Positions 9,135-21,048 are shown, numbered from the stretch's first letter. The stretch: 64,000 bases of DNA from Erythroxylum novogranatense (GCA_029891385.1 CM057235.1:7559001-7623000), one strand, 5' to 3'. Notes: a model not told the origin generated them from the letters alone. Numbers and translations are program-made.

Positions 9135-12100
9135 TGTAACATCCCGTTACCCTAGTAAAGGCAAAATTAATAGATGAGAGAAAATGCTGAGGAAGTAGGA
9201 AACACGTTCCTTGCTTATGCATTATATGACATACACATACATAGTAAATAGTAAATGTTCCTGCACATAAAAATAATTGTACATGCATTCATTGACAACT
9301 TCCGGGTATGATTGTTTTTTAATGTGATTTGATTGAAAATGAGAAGTAGAGGGAGATGAAAGAGTGATCTGGAAATGTTCACTGAGTGTGCTTCGGTTTG
9401 TTAGCCATAACTTGTTCTCTAGTTATCCAGACGTGATGATTCTAGATTGGGATTAAACTAGGAACCTATGGCTACATTTCTTATGAAGACATCGAATTGA
9501 AATTCAGTCTTTAAGAATCTCAAAGTTTGTCATAAAGTTGAGAATTGGGGGCAGTACATTGAATGAATGTAGAAAATTCATATTATATATTCGAGGGAAA
9601 ATCTGGATTAATCTAGGCTTGATTAGAGAAATTTGTCTTTTCAGAAGTTGTAGGAATTTCTTTTATCTTTCCAACGACATATAGTGTAGAAATTTTGGAC
9701 GTCTGAGCTGAAAGTCAGGGTCCTTGTAAGCAAAGATGCTTCTTTTGTGATGACGTCATTGATGATATCATCTTCTTCTGTGTTTTGTATCGTCTGAGTT
9801 TTGCTATCTTCTACCTTTTCGCTTCTTCTATATTTTGCTTCTTTTGTGATGATATCATTGATGATGTCATCTTCTTCTGTGTTTTGTATCGTCTATGTTC
9901 ATGAACTCCTTCTGTGTTACTGTTCATGAACTCCTTCTATGTTTCGTTTCTTTTTAGTTTTGTTCCTTTTGAGTTTTGCTTCTTTTATGTTTTGGCTGAC
10001 GCGTCTACTTTTGTGTTTTGTTGATGTGTCTTCTTCTGTGTTTTGGCTGGCGCGTCTTCTTCTGTGTTTTGTTGATGTGTCTTCTTATGTGTTTTGGCTG
10101 ACAGGTCTTCTTCTATGTTTTACTGACATGTCTTCTTCTATGTTTTGGCTGACGCGTCTTCTTCTGTGTTTTGCTGACGTGTCTTCTTCTGTGTTTTGCT
10201 TCATCTGAGTTTTGTTTCTTCTGTCTTTTTTTCGTCTGGACATAACTTCTTCTCTAGACACTCAAATGAATTGATTCTTGAACCATGGGACTCGTAATAC
10301 ATGACCCTACATCTCCACCTAAAAATGATAGCCATATGAAATGAATTGAGAAAGCTTGAGTGAGAAACGTGAAACGGGTACAGTGAGTGTGCTCTAGAAT
10401 TTTATGAACTGGGGTTATTCCACTGAGCAACACTTCAGTATTTTGAGTATATCTAGACCTGTAGGATTTCAAATGAGACGATTGTTGTTTTGGAGTGAAT
10501 TAGAGATATAGGCCTACAAATTGTCTCAGAAGTATAATTTTGATTTAGTTTATAAGATATTTAAGTTCTAAACGGAAGTTGGGTATAGTACATTATTTTG
10601 GATTATGACAATCCAAAAATATTTGAGGCACATCTTTCGAAGTACTGAACCAAATTAAGTAATTTTGGTATCAATGGAAAGATCTAGAAATGGATAAGTG
10701 GCTAAGAATTGGACAGGTGTCCTAGTTAAAGTGGAGTTTTAAATAACCTTGAAGGAGAAGTCATGGTACTTGCCTTAATTTCTTTCTCTCAAAGCTTCTT
10801 TCTCTAGAGCTCCTCCAACCTAGAGCTTTTCATCAAATATTCCCTGAAGTTAAACCTTGGCTTTCTCTGTTGTCATCACTTCCACTCTAATATTTCTTTC
10901 TTCTATTCTAAGAAAAGACCGAACCCCTTGTCAACCTTCAAGATGAGGTACGTGGGCTGCATGAGAAACTAGGGTTCACGTGATTTGAAAATGTTAGGGC
11001 TTTGTGATGGTTGCAAGTTTTGGGGCTTCAAATAAGTAAGCTTATTATGATTACGTAGTTTTGTATGAAATGAAGCATGCATTGTTAGTTCACTGCTAAA
11101 TGGTTAAGAACAGTGATATTCGTAATTGCTGGAAAATGAGTGAGGAGATTTTGAGTATGCTATATATATGATTTTCTTTGGATTTAATGATCAAATGTTA
11201 TAAGAAATTGTAGAAATGATTTTGGAGTCGGAAGATCAATGAAAAAGTGTATGATGATGTTTAGAGCTGAGAAAGAAAGATTTAAGTGTTAGCTAGAAAA
11301 AAAGTGAAGTGAATGAAAGTGCAGTAATGCAGAAAATGAGATGAATGTACGTAATGAATGTTTCTATTTTTGATGAGTATGAAAAATGATAGATTTTGAT
11401 TAAGTTGGGAAGTTGGTAAGGTACCCGAGATTATCACTGAGCATGTATTTTACATAGTCCATATAGCTATTTGTGCACAAATGAGTTTTGTAACGTGTGT
11501 GAATTGTGTATTGCATAAACGGGTTGTGCAGGTCAAGTGTCCGCATTCAGGCGTTCACAGAATTTGAAAGCAAATGCTAATCTGGAGCGTACTGTGAATA
11601 GTCCTAGATTGGTCTCATTCCATTATTTGTTTTGATTGACTTTTCGGTGTGATTGTTTATGTTGGTTTTCGGACAGGAGCTCCGATGATTGCGATATTTG
11701 ATTTGGATATCGAAGTGCTGCTTGTATGTAAATAAGTTGAACTAAGTGCACTGAAGAAATTGCTAAGTGAATTCTGAATGTGAAATTGCATGCAAGTAAA
11801 AGTGTGAATTCTCAACTATATGTTGAATGCCGGACTACGGTCCAATGATAAGTGATTATGACTGAATAAGAGCATGCAATATAAGTGATGCATTCCATCT
11901 CATGAATGTATGAAATATAAAGGCGTTATGACTTGTGTTGCTTGTATAAAGCGCTTCCACGTAGAACTATGCTCCGTGATTCCGTTCTGATTGAGCCTTA
12001 TGGGCTAGTATTTTGTTCTGACTGAGCCCTACGGGCCAGTATTCTGTATAAGTGAGTGACAGGCACTCAGTCACAACAATAAGAACGAAAGTGAGTCTCA

Positions 12101-12709
12101 TACAGACGACATATGCATAATATGAATGTTTGAGTGAATTGAATATGAAGTGTGAAAGTGAAATAGTGTGAAATGTGCAATATGTGAATTTATGTAGTAT
12201 GTGACTGGGTGAGCTATCGATGATGGTCACTCATTGAGTTCGCAAAACTCACTCAAAATTTGTAACTATTTTTCATATCAGAAGAATACCCCGTTAGGTC
12301 AACGGGAGTAAACCTATAGCATAAGTGAAGGATAGAGGTCAGGATCAGTTCGTGTCTGCACTTTTATTTCTTGTATTTATATCAGATTGTGTTTTCAGAA
12401 ATGATTGTATCAATTTTCCAAATTGGAAATGTTAGTAAATGATTTTGAAGTGTAATGAAATTATGACTACAAGTCTTCTATTTTTTTAATGGGCCCAACT
12501 TATTGACTTTATTGTATGGATTAAAAATGTTTATGAAGGAAATGAGCCCAATTTAAGTATCGATTTCTGCATAAAATGTTTGTGGTTTTAAATTTTTTTA
12601 TACGGAAATATGAATGTGTCAAGTGTTTTAGCACGCCACCCTCACGGGGCACGGACTCGAATATTATCATCGATGTCAGGTTCGGGTCATGCGAGAGTGG
12701 GGTGCTATA
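9135..12709 (+). repeat. solo LTR 1 (Tekay-like family), TSD AGTTC
   Basis: It starts TGTAACATCCCGTTACC and ends GGGGTGCTATA, and is flanked by the perfect 5-bp duplication AGTTC (9130-9134 and 12710-12714). No internal region, primer site or second LTR is present, so this is a solo LTR of 3575 bp, the usual product of LTR-LTR recombination. The expected terminal CA is now TA. The U3-like part holds a minisatellite near 9940-10210. The 3' part (12200-12700) shares landmark words with the two other solo LTRs here: GAGTTCGCAAA, CCCCGTTAG, CAGGATCAGTTCG and GCGAGAGTGGGGTG. Confidence 0.92.
9725..10215 (+). repeat. CTTCTTCTGTGTTTTG minisatellite inside solo LTR 1
   Basis: A unit of the form CTTCTTCTGTGTTTTGGCTGACG and variants (GTTGATGTGT, GCTGACGTGT) recurs about ten times between 9980 and 10200. 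Just before it lies a duplicated segment, GATGATATCATTGATGATGTC at about 9740-9780 and 9845-9880. The 89-codon open frame across it is an artefact of the repeat period and lacks coding character. Confidence 0.8.
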
Positions 12710-12910
12710 AGTTCTAATTGCTTGGAAGGATCTTCCGAAATTTGAGGCCACTTGGGAGTCTTTTGAGACCAACAGTTTCCTTATTTCAACCTTGAGGATA
12801 AGGTTCATCTTGTTGGGAGGAGTAATGATAAGCCTCTTATTAGATGGCAGTACAAGCGTAGAGGGAAGAAGCATGGCCCAAAGGGCAAAGATTTAGGGGG
12901 CTCAGTTTAG
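12710..12910 (+). pseudogene. pol: chromodomain of the second chromovirus, distal part
   Basis: Directly after the solo LTR the integrase C-terminus resumes. The codons before (GAA GTT at the 9134 side) and after the insertion together give the start of EVLIAWKDLPKFEATWESF, the chromodomain core with its conserved Trp and ATWE. A frame slip near 12766-12770 leads into FPYFNLEDKVHLVGRSNDKP and a basic tail KRRGKKHGPKGKD, ending at the TAG 12908-12910. The basic tail length and the EDKV block are typical of Reina/Galadriel chromodomain ends. Confidence 0.88.
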
Positions 12911-13053
12911 AATTAGAAGATTCGGAATATACCTGCTAACATGGATAATTTGTTACAATAGAATGATGTGGACAACAAGCATCACACAGAGAATGTGCTG
13001 AGGTAGTGGAAGATGAATATAAGGTGACAGAGCAAAAAAGGACAGAGGGATTT

Positions 13054-13285
13054 TGTTAATCAATGGATTTTCTGGAAAGAATCAACCTCTCAAAATGTTG
13101 ATAGGAGTGATGCAGCCACTCGAATAACTGTTTATCCTATTACATTCAATAAAATCAATCTACAAAGTGTGATCTATTACACTGATCTATTGTTCTTGTT
13201 CTTGAGTACTGTTTCTTTTGTGATTGTTGTTGTTCTTGTTCTTCATTTCTGCAGCCAGTCCTGTAAGAGCTCTCGATTCCTATCA
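13054..13285 (+). repeat. putative short 3' LTR of the second chromovirus
   Basis: A purine-rich stretch (AAAAAAGGACAGAGGGA) is followed by TTTTGTTAATC, a plausible LTR start at 13054. The segment contains AATAAAATC, a run of TTGTTCTTG repeats and TTTCTGCAGCC, then CCTATCA at 13285, a plausible end. Short LTRs of this make-up are usual in Reina-type elements. No 5' LTR is available for comparison, so both ends are tentative. Confidence 0.45.
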
Positions 13286-13299
13286 GAAATCTGATACTA

Positions 13300-13580
13300 C
13301 TAGTTTTTAGTTGCAATGGAGATGAAACATTCTATAGCATGTACTACCATAGGATACGAGTTAAAAAGGCAGATAATCTTGCCATTGAAATAAGAGTTAA
13401 GGTTGGAAAACATCTCGTAATTAGCACCCAAAAAAGCTTGATCCAGAGAGATTATGAAGGTTTTTTTTTTAGTTTCAAGCATACCAATGAGAATATGTTT
13501 CTTCACTCTTACCATATCCTTCACAACTAGTTTTTTAAGAGGGTTTTTTAGCCCTCTAGTGTTCCATACTAGTATTGAAA
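13300..13580 (-). pseudogene. LINE ORF2, N-terminal APE endonuclease fragment
   Basis: The minus strand reads WNTRGLKNPLKK at about 13570-13535, the standard start of plant L1 ORF2. It continues HILIGMLETKKKTF and then NLNSYFNGKIICLFNSY, matching the LLETKV and NGRIWV blocks of the apurinic endonuclease. It stops at 13300, where the chromovirus LTR meets it. Only the first part of the endonuclease remains. Confidence 0.75.
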
Positions 13581-14109
13581 TGTGAGGGCTTGTATAACTA
13601 GATCATTAACCAACATATTCACTTGCTAAAGAGTAGCTCCCTCTATGTCGCTAGTCTCCACCTGCCTTATTTTAGAAACCATCTAAAGTTCCTTACCAGT
13701 GTCCTCTTTTAAACTAATATGCTTAACTACTTCCTTAGATGCCATAACTGGAGGAGAAGTCACAATGCCCTGATTCTCGACATGTTCAGATAGTGACTTG
13801 TTCAAGAGGAGGAGTATGCCTCTCAATCGCCATAAGCTCATCATAACATCCTAATGCAAATTTCTTGCCAGTAGGTCTCCATTTTTTATATCATTGCTAG
13901 GCCTCCATAGATAGGTAATTGAAATGTCAGCCTTTTGATGCTCACTTGATTCACCTAATCTCATTACAGAGAGTTTATTATGAAGTGGGGTAGACTTATA
14001 GACTTCAATGCATATCTTAGCATAACAAAGTCTCTACAATGTGCTGTTGTGTGCCCATTTAGATGGGCTTCCCTAAGGAACTAGCTAGAAAGCTAAGCTT
14101 GGAAATTAT

Positions 14110-14672
14110 TCAAAATTCCATAGGTAAGTTGTGAAAATTCACCCACAAAGGCAACACTTCAATCAAGCTTCTATCAAGCCATACCTGGTTTTCACAGCTT
14201 AACAAAGAGGGGTTGATCCCAATATGCCAAGGCCCCAGCTCCACAATATATGTTAAGTTTGCCTCATTAGTGAATTTAAAGAGAATGGATCTATCTGCCT
14301 TAAGCATCACTTTGTCTAATCCTTTATTACCCCATCTAGCTTTGCCCAAGTTTCCACAACCGAGAAAGCTGGTCTTTTGGATCAAAAGAATCCAACTCAA
14401 GCACTTGACCAAGCTTGCACAGCGACCTTCAACAATTCGATAGGAGGGGTAACCACTTTATCTTTAACCATATTCTGATAATGTGTGAGAAGCCCTTTGC
14501 GATGTTGAATGTGAACCTTATTTTTCCATGGACCAACTGGTTGGTTTCTCATGTGTTTGTCTCCGACATTCTGCTTATTGTTTTTAGACAAGACAACATT
14601 TCTCACTATAAGTGTATCACGGAAGAGGACACGAAAATCTTCTTGAGAGAATAGGGACTCTCCTTGCTCCAT
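14110..14672 (-). pseudogene. LINE ORF1 (DUF4283-like nucleic-acid-binding protein)
   Basis: Two overlapping minus-strand frames make up ORF1. The recognisable part is FKFTNEANLTYIVELGPWHIG and PSLLSCENQVWLDRS, then EVLPLWVNFHNLPMEF. This is the DUF4283 core of plant L1 ORF1 proteins, whose family form is GPW-H-G followed by VPVWV-H-LP-E-W. Stops and a frame change near 14400 break it. Downstream on the same strand (13990 to 13600), fragments such as LRGILLLLNKSLSEHVENQG have no known domain. ORF1 of L1 binds RNA in the element particle. Confidence 0.75.
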
Positions 14673-14880
14673 ATTAACTTGGAAAGCATAAAGCCTTCCT
14701 ACGAGGCTAGAGCCTCAATTACCAAAACCCCCATTCAACCCATAAAGAAGGAAGGAGACACAGGCGAAAAATTGTGTTTCCAAAAAAGGATGGAAATAAA
14801 GGCATTCTGGGAAATGCAATAGAAAGAATTCAGAGAAAATGCAAGGAAGGATTGAAAATTTTCAAATCCAATCGTAAATT

Positions 14881-16904
14881 TGAGAAGTTAGTGCTTCTTC
14901 TTTGTCGTCTCTTATTGTCAACTTAAGTATATAAAATCTTAATCTATTTAGGGGGAAGAAGGAAAAGAAAAATATCATTAAAAGTGCAAGTGTACACAAA
15001 TTAGATCTACACAAAATAACCCTTGTTATTTTGGAATGCAATTATATCAATTGATAAGAATATAAAATTCTTGTTTCTTTAAAACTATTTTGGTTTTCAA
15101 ATTTTTGGAAACAACAAAAAGTAAAGATGTTAAGACAAATAAACTTTTATTTAAAAAAAGAAATTGAACAAAAGAAAAAGAGAAGCAAAAACTCCCTCAA
15201 TTCTCTTTTTCGGTTGATAATTTGTATAAAAATATGAAGCACGGTGAGCAAGTAGAAGAAGAAAATTGTTTAACATTGTAAAGGACAATTTATTCACCAT
15301 TTTTAATATAATTCAATTAAAGAAGAATTTAAAAGAATCAAAACTAGAAACTACTGGCCAGAACAAGCACAAAGTGAAATTAAAAAGACCCATCTGCTCA
15401 TAAAAATTAATGCATATGATCACCAAACGAGCTCTAAAGAAATATGACAGCACCATTACTTTAGAACTTATTAACAGAAAACCTGAAACCTTTTTATGCA
15501 AGCAATAACTGAAATACCTAAAACATTTTAGTAATAACATTATGTAAATCTCACATTCGCGTTTTTAAGCAACTGCAATTAAGAAAACCATAAAAGAAAA
15601 AGAATGAAATGCTAGATGTCACCACATAGTGCATAATCTCAAGGAAGAACGAGAACGTTTGTACAGGACTCTAGCAAGCAAGCAATCTAGACCAAGCCTG
15701 ATTCAAGCAGATGTGCGGAATGAACGACGCCGCTTTTGGTGGGAGACAACGTCAAAAGATCAAAGGAAATTGGGGATACCTGGCACGTGTTCAAATCGTT
15801 GGATCTTGTTTCTTGTCCAAGACACATATGCGTCGATGAAAAGAGTCTCGTTACGATTAAGGATAAAATCCTACGCTTACTGCCACAAAAGCTTTTTTGT
15901 TCTCAAATTTAAAAAGAATAGTTCGATATAACTAAGTCATAATGTTTCTCCAAGCTTTGTTAGAGTATGTGCAATGAAAAAAGAGATGGTTGTTTGATTT
16001 TAGGCTTTTGTTGCAAAGTGCACCAGTTTAGAATGTACGTGTATTTTCCAAGCCTATTAAAAGTAGGAAGTTTGATTTTAAGGGCAATCCATAGTGTGCG
16101 GGCAGTTCTGAGGCAATGATCTATACACCATTTTGTTTTGTGCCACCTCCGTAAGGAGTAGTTTCTTTGTTAAGTGTTCGGTAAGATTAATTTGTGTATT
16201 TTCCTGAAGGCTCCAATCTCCACATTAGACAAGTTTTTAATTAAATTTGATTAGGTGAAAAAAGATATTGGACAATAATATTTTTACTAGAATTCAATTT
16301 AAACTAAAACATATTAAAATATTAAAAAAGAATTCAAATATTTCATAAACATTCATCAATTTGAACTCAAACTTAATTTTTTCATTTAATCATTCGTTAC
16401 AAAAAAGTTGTATGATTGTTTTCTATTGGATTTGCTGCTAAATGTGCTTGTTACATAATAAGTAGGACTAAGAGAAATTAAAATTCCAATCTTTTTGGTT
16501 TCAATCGAATTCAAACACTTGCAAATTGTAAAATATAAGGAAATTTTTGAATCCGATAAAGATTTTCTTTGTTGTCCTCTCTAAGTCTTGTAAGTTTAAC
16601 CTTGCAAACACGGGAATATAGCTAGAAATATTTGATTTTTCCAATACCACCTTCATCTTCAAACATAATTTGATGAATTACTCTATCATAGCTTTCAAAC
16701 CTTTTTTGTCTTCTAACGTACCTTCCCATAAAATGTTGATGAGGGAATTGATACTTATCATAAATTCCAATTATTTTATATTGTGCAATCTTACCATATA
16801 CATCCCTTATAACCTTCCTAAACTCTTATTTTCTAAGACCATAACAAATATCAATGTTTTTGTTACTTAAAATTTCATGAACAAACACCTTGTGCCATTT
16901 ACAT
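14881..16904. other. unassigned AT-rich spacer
   Basis: No conserved protein block, LTR end, terminal repeat or RNA gene is evident. The longest forward frame (15629-15931, starting MHNLKEERERLYR) has a basic, mixed composition but no recognised domain and no supporting splice or promoter signals. It may be chance or a decayed fragment. Confidence 0.5.
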
Positions 16905-17939
16905 GAAAAGAGTTTGTAGCAGTGAGAGGTGAGTCGCAGCTCATAAAGAAAAAGGAGACGATCAAAAGCATCAAAAGAGGGAAAACATTACTGTTCACGC
17001 AGCTTGGAACATTAGCATAGTTTAGGAGTAGTTTTACATTTCTGCAGTCATCTTCTTTTGGTTTTCGCTAGAAAGTTGGTTTAGTTTACATTTCTACAGT
17101 TTTTTCTAAGTATTTTCAGATTCTTTAGGAAAATACCAAGGATGGAGGCTATGTGTTTTGTTATTTTTGTTATTTTCACTTTCATTATGAGTAGCTAAAT
17201 CCCTTTTCTTGGTTGAGGGGAACTAAGTTATCTTCTATTATGTGTGAGATGTTTCAATAAAGCTTGTTTTGTTGATGAACATTGAGTGTCTTTCGAATTA
17301 CTTTTTCTAATCGAATTGGGTTAATTTCAAGGTGCACAACTAGGAATCAATTTGTTTAATAGCTAGATTAATGAAATATGATTTTCATTTTTGTTAATCA
17401 CAAGTGGCAATTAGGATTAGGTTCCTTACATTAGAGTGGGAAATTATAAGAAGATACTCATCGTGATTAAATGCATGCCATACATGTGTTATCTTATTCA
17501 TTGGTTTCTTAGTTCTTAAAGCTATTATTCAATTGAACCTGCGACCTTATCTAGGTTGTTGATGAATAAGAATGTTTGGAATACATGTTTCTATTTATTT
17601 ACACTTAAGAAAAAACATCCCCCAATGAATGTTTATTAATGAACTTAATTTTATTTCCAGGATTCATTTTAGTGTGATAAAATTGGTGACCTGAAACCAA
17701 GGTTTGTCTATTAAATTTTCAAATCTAATTATTTTAGTTAATTTTTTATTTTTGTTACTCTTTTCTAAATTGCTATGAATTAAAGCCAATTCCCCTCCAT
17801 TTGTTTTAGTTTTAAACTCGTTAACCTTTCCTGTTAAAAATTCCTCATGGGAACGATCCCTACATTCCATTGCTACATTAATTTGCATTGCCAGAAGTTG
17901 GTTTCTTTTTAAATTTGGTTGTAGGTGATAGTAGTACCA
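16905..17939 (+). repeat. 5' LTR of the Athila/Tat-like element, left end eroded
   Basis: It aligns with 21430-21760 plus 25692-26396. Shared words include AAATCCCTTTTCTTGGTTGA, GTTTTGTTGATGAACATTGA, CACAAGTGGCAATTAGGAT and AACATCCCCCAATGAATG. The pair ends together at GTAGTACCA (17939) and GCAATACCA (26396). Similarity fades upstream of about 16905, while the right LTR continues about 320 bp further, so this copy is truncated or too diverged on its left. Confidence 0.8.
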
Positions 17940-17944
17940 AAATT

Positions 17945-17962
17945 TGGCACCATTGTCGAGGA
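17945..17962 (+). other. tRNA-Asp-type primer binding site, decayed
   Basis: TGGCACCATTGTCGAGGA differs from the tRNA-Asp primer site known in Athila/Tat elements (TGGCGCCGTTGCCGGGGA) at four of 18 positions, all transitions. Three of the four fall in former CpG sites. It begins five bases after the LTR end. It would prime minus-strand synthesis. Confidence 0.8.
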
Positions 17963-18085
17963 ATCTCTTAACGATTTTTTTAGTGATGTTTTGTTTTTGT
18001 TTTCGGTTTCGTTGCTCTTGGTTACCTTGTCTTTTGTTTGTTTTAGTTTCACATTTTTTTTCTGATTTTTTGATCTTTTAGTGGC

Positions 18086-18780
18086 ATGGCTCACTATCAG
18101 TATTCTTTTAATTTTGATTTTTCATATTATCCTTATTATGATGATGAGTTTCTATCTGTTGCTATTTCTAGGTTTGACTATCAAGTGACAGATTTCACAC
18201 CCTTAGCCGTGCAAGTATCAAGGGATGATCAACAAGCTAAGGTATGTGAAGTTTGCTCATTTTTGGGTTATTCTTTTTGTACGTGTCCTATTTTGTAAGA
18301 TACACAGTACAAATTCGCTTCTCCACCGAGCTACTATCAAGAGTAGCCCTACTTCTAGCCAGAGCCTTCATGTCCACCATTGCCACCACAAGCTGATGAG
18401 ATGTCTTTGGAGGAGATCGTCATGAGTTTGGCGATGAGTACTCTTCAATTCCAGCAGTTTAGACAACCATATATGCCTCAACAACATCAAAATATAACAC
18501 CCAATTTCGAAGGTAAGACCTCTTTGGAAGATATAGTTCAATCTTTGACCACTAACACTTTGATGTTTCAGCGGAATACTGAAGCAAGTATCTAAAATAT
18601 TGAAAATCAAATGAGCCAAATGATAACTGTTATAAATTGATTGGAGGCACAAATTTTTGAAAATGCATAACCAAAAATCAATCCCAAACAAAGTGTGAAG
18701 GCTATCACATTGTGAAGTGGTAAGGAATTGCAAGAATCACATCCAAAAATTTCCAGAAGAGAGGTAGAAGAAGAAGCAAC
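18086..18780 (+). pseudogene. gag: gag C-terminal relic of the Athila/Tat-like element
   Basis: The first frame (18086-18298) starts MAHYQYSFNFDFSYYPYYDD and ends with VCEVCSFLGYSFCTCPIL, a C-x2-C-x(n)-C cluster like the zinc knuckle of these gag proteins. A second frame (18380-18595) gives MSLEEIVMSLAMSTLQFQQF and SLEDIVQSLTTNTLMFQRNT. The same frame reads on through a stop to NIENQMSQM, LEAQIFENA and INPKQSVKAITL, closely matching the hallmark ENQ-QL and AITLRSGKEL end of Athila/Tat gag. At least four stops and one frame change are visible. The following 18780-19300 shows only shreds such as PFPSQFAKAK. Confidence 0.8.
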
Positions 18781-19656
18781 ATAAGGGAATATAAAAAACT
18801 AGAAATGACATAAACAACTATGCAGAATATGATTGTTCCACCACCTTTTCCGAGTCAATTTGCCAAGGCAAAGATGGAAGAGCAACGGAGTTAGGAGAGG
18901 AAGAGGTTATAGTTTAAGAAAAGATGGAGGATGTGCAACCTCCTAAGGTAAGTGATGTAGTTCACGTTATCATTAGGTGAATTTCATTTCCTTTTCTTAG
19001 TTATATACAGGTAAAAGAAGAAGAAAAACAAGAAGAGAAACAAGAAGAAGAAAAGCTGCTAATCACATATGAGTTAAACGAGTTGTGGGCAAGCAAGTTG
19101 AAGATCAAAGTTGGCAAACAGGATGTTAAGTCTCCACAACCATTGGTGTCACTTTTACAGAGACCATCTTTGAGTGAGAAGAGTGATGCCTGAAAAGATG
19201 AGTGGACATTAGAGTATGATGGTGAAACAATGAAGTTTCACTCATCAGAAGTCATAGAGCATCGAGCTTAGAAGAACCAACTTCAAGGGAAGTTGCTCCA
19301 AGTTCCTTATGAAGTTTGAGCACGCTTCCTGTTAGGCTCAAGCATCCATTCAATAATGGATGATGTACTTATGCTAAGGGTCAAGCTTATGACCTTTAAT
19401 AAATGCTTGATGGGAGGCACCCCATATATATCCCTTTCTTTTATGTGTTTTCTCTTTTATGCATATCTTTTGAGTGTTTACTTTGAGCGTTTTACCTATT
19501 TTCTTTGGTTTGTTTTGTTTATAGGCATTTGAAAAGGAAGCTGCTATCTTTCACTTCAACACTGCTATCTATGTTTTCAAAGCTACATATGACATCTTCA
19601 ATATAGGGGAATACTTCTGTTCCCATCCCTCTTTTTGTGTTTTTAATTGTTTTTGG

Positions 19657-19694
19657 ACATTGAGGACAATGCCCATTCTAGGTGTGGGGGAAGT
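19657..19694 (+). other. internal AGGA-loop inverted repeat with GTGTGGGGG tract
   Basis: Arms CATTG (19658-19662) and CAATG (19667-19671) flank AGGA, followed ten bases later by GGTGTGGGGGAAG. It resembles the module just upstream of the 3' LTR at 21049-21081 but lies about 1.4 kb before it. The outermost A/C pair is a mismatch; the related element at 34362-34379 keeps a 7-bp stem. Confidence 0.75.
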
Positions 19695-20404
19695 ATATGT
19701 AGTACATGTGTGTGAATATGTGATCTTGCCTTTCTTTGATTCTTTTTTCTGTTCTTTGCATGCTTTTGTTGTGTGTTAAGCCATGAAGCTTTGTCATATT
19801 AATTTGGATGAGATTGAGTGTGTGTATGAAATTAAATTGGGCTATGGGAGTCTTAAATGAATCATTCGGATAAATTGCAATAATCGATCTTATATATTTA
19901 GTTAAAATTTTGACATTTGAGTGATTAGGTAATATATGGAATTAAGGTGAATTCTTAAATTAAACCTGTGAGCAAATTTGAGCCTTAATGACATCATCTT
20001 TATGTCATTTTATTTCGTTGAATTGTGTGATGCTCTTCTAGTCATGTTTGCCTTCAGAACTTGCACTGAACCGGATTGAATTTGTTTGATTACATGGGAT
20101 ATAGAAATGATTAAAGCCTTCTTTGTTTTTAAACCCTTTATCTTAAAAATGACCTACCTAGTTATTTTCCCTTTACAAACATGTTTGAGCCTTTAACCTT
20201 GTTTTTCAATTAATCACCTTAAATTGAAACCCAAAAACCCCATTAGCCTTAACCTATCACAAGTTGAATGAAGTACTAAGTAAACATTTGATTTTAGGAC
20301 TTTTGTTCTGTATTCTGTTCTGAGATATTTTTATAGATATTTCTACTCATGTGTTTGTTAAATTATGCTGCTATTGTTTTCTCTTATTTTTAGCGTTATT
20401 CAAG

Positions 20405-20555
20405 TAAAGGAAAAAAAAGAAAGAAAAAAGGAAAAAGGGAAAAAGGAGAAAGAAATAAAGAAGAAAGAAAAGACAAAAGAAAAAGAAAAAGAAAAGAAAA
20501 AGAAAGAGAAAAAGAAAAGAAAAAGCATAAAGCATAAAGCATAAAGCATAGCAGC
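20405..20555 (+). repeat. GAAA-rich tract and AGCATAA tandem repeat
   Basis: About 120 bases of almost pure A and G (GAAAAAGAAAAAG type) are followed by four tandem copies of a 9-base unit AAAGCATAA-like. The minus-strand poly-Phe/Ser open frame across it is a composition artefact. Confidence 0.9.
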
Positions 20556-21048
20556 ATTAGTTAGTAATGAGTATTTGTAGTTTCTTGTATTCATATGGTA
20601 TCTCAAAATTTTAATTCGAGTATCCCTTTTACTTGGTAATTTGTGAATGTTTGTGATTAACCCTTTTCCATTTTTTTTAACCTTACCTTTGAACTTAGCC
20701 CCATTACAACCTATAATAAAGTCCTTATGATCTATGAGCTCATGTAATTCTAATGAATGATAACAGGTGAATTTGCAAGCCTATGCAATGCAATCTGTTA
20801 GAGGGAGATTTCAGAGAAACACTTTAACCTTAAACACTTGAGTGTAAGAAAGAAATCTGTAAGAAGAATTGACTTTTGTTTCATACTTGCCCTTTGAATA
20901 AAGATGTCTTATTTTGACTTTGTTTATTTGAATTGGTGAAAAGTGATTATGATGTATGTTACAACCTAAGTCTTACTGGCCTAAGTTAACAGATTGTGTG
21001 CACTTAGTCTTATGAAAGATGAATTAATAAGTGTAGTGATTTGGCATA

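Larger units (their letters stand above)
8098..13285 (+). mobile_element. second chromovirus (Reina/Galadriel-like), split twice, 3' part only
   Basis: Integrase, a second chromodomain and a short putative 3' LTR are visible; gag, reverse transcriptase and RNase H should lie left of the window, beyond the Tekay-like insertion. A 3.6 kb solo LTR (9135-12709) interrupts the chromodomain codons. The CQQNKY and DGHMEMVNRCVETYLRCF blocks are typical of the Reina/Galadriel/CRM side of chromoviruses and differ clearly from the Tekay integrase upstream. Three insertions on top of each other make this the oldest gypsy element in the left third of the window. Confidence 0.8.
13286..14880 (-). mobile_element. 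L1-type LINE relic, 5' part (ORF1 and start of ORF2)
   Basis: On the minus strand, ORF1 (14672 down to about 13600) runs into the start of an L1-type endonuclease (about 13575 down to 13300). The reverse transcriptase is missing because the second chromovirus begins or ends here. Insertion normally truncates L1 elements at the 5' end, so a relic that keeps the 5' part and lacks the 3' part points to later disruption. The rest may lie left of the window, beyond the chromovirus. Confidence 0.75.

Noticed and set aside
9939..10208. 89-codon open frame rich in Phe, Leu and Trp
   Set aside because: It is the translation of the minisatellite in solo LTR 1; the period of the repeat keeps it open.
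20400..20606. Minus-strand frame of Phe and Ser runs
   Set aside because: Translation of the GAAA-rich tract.
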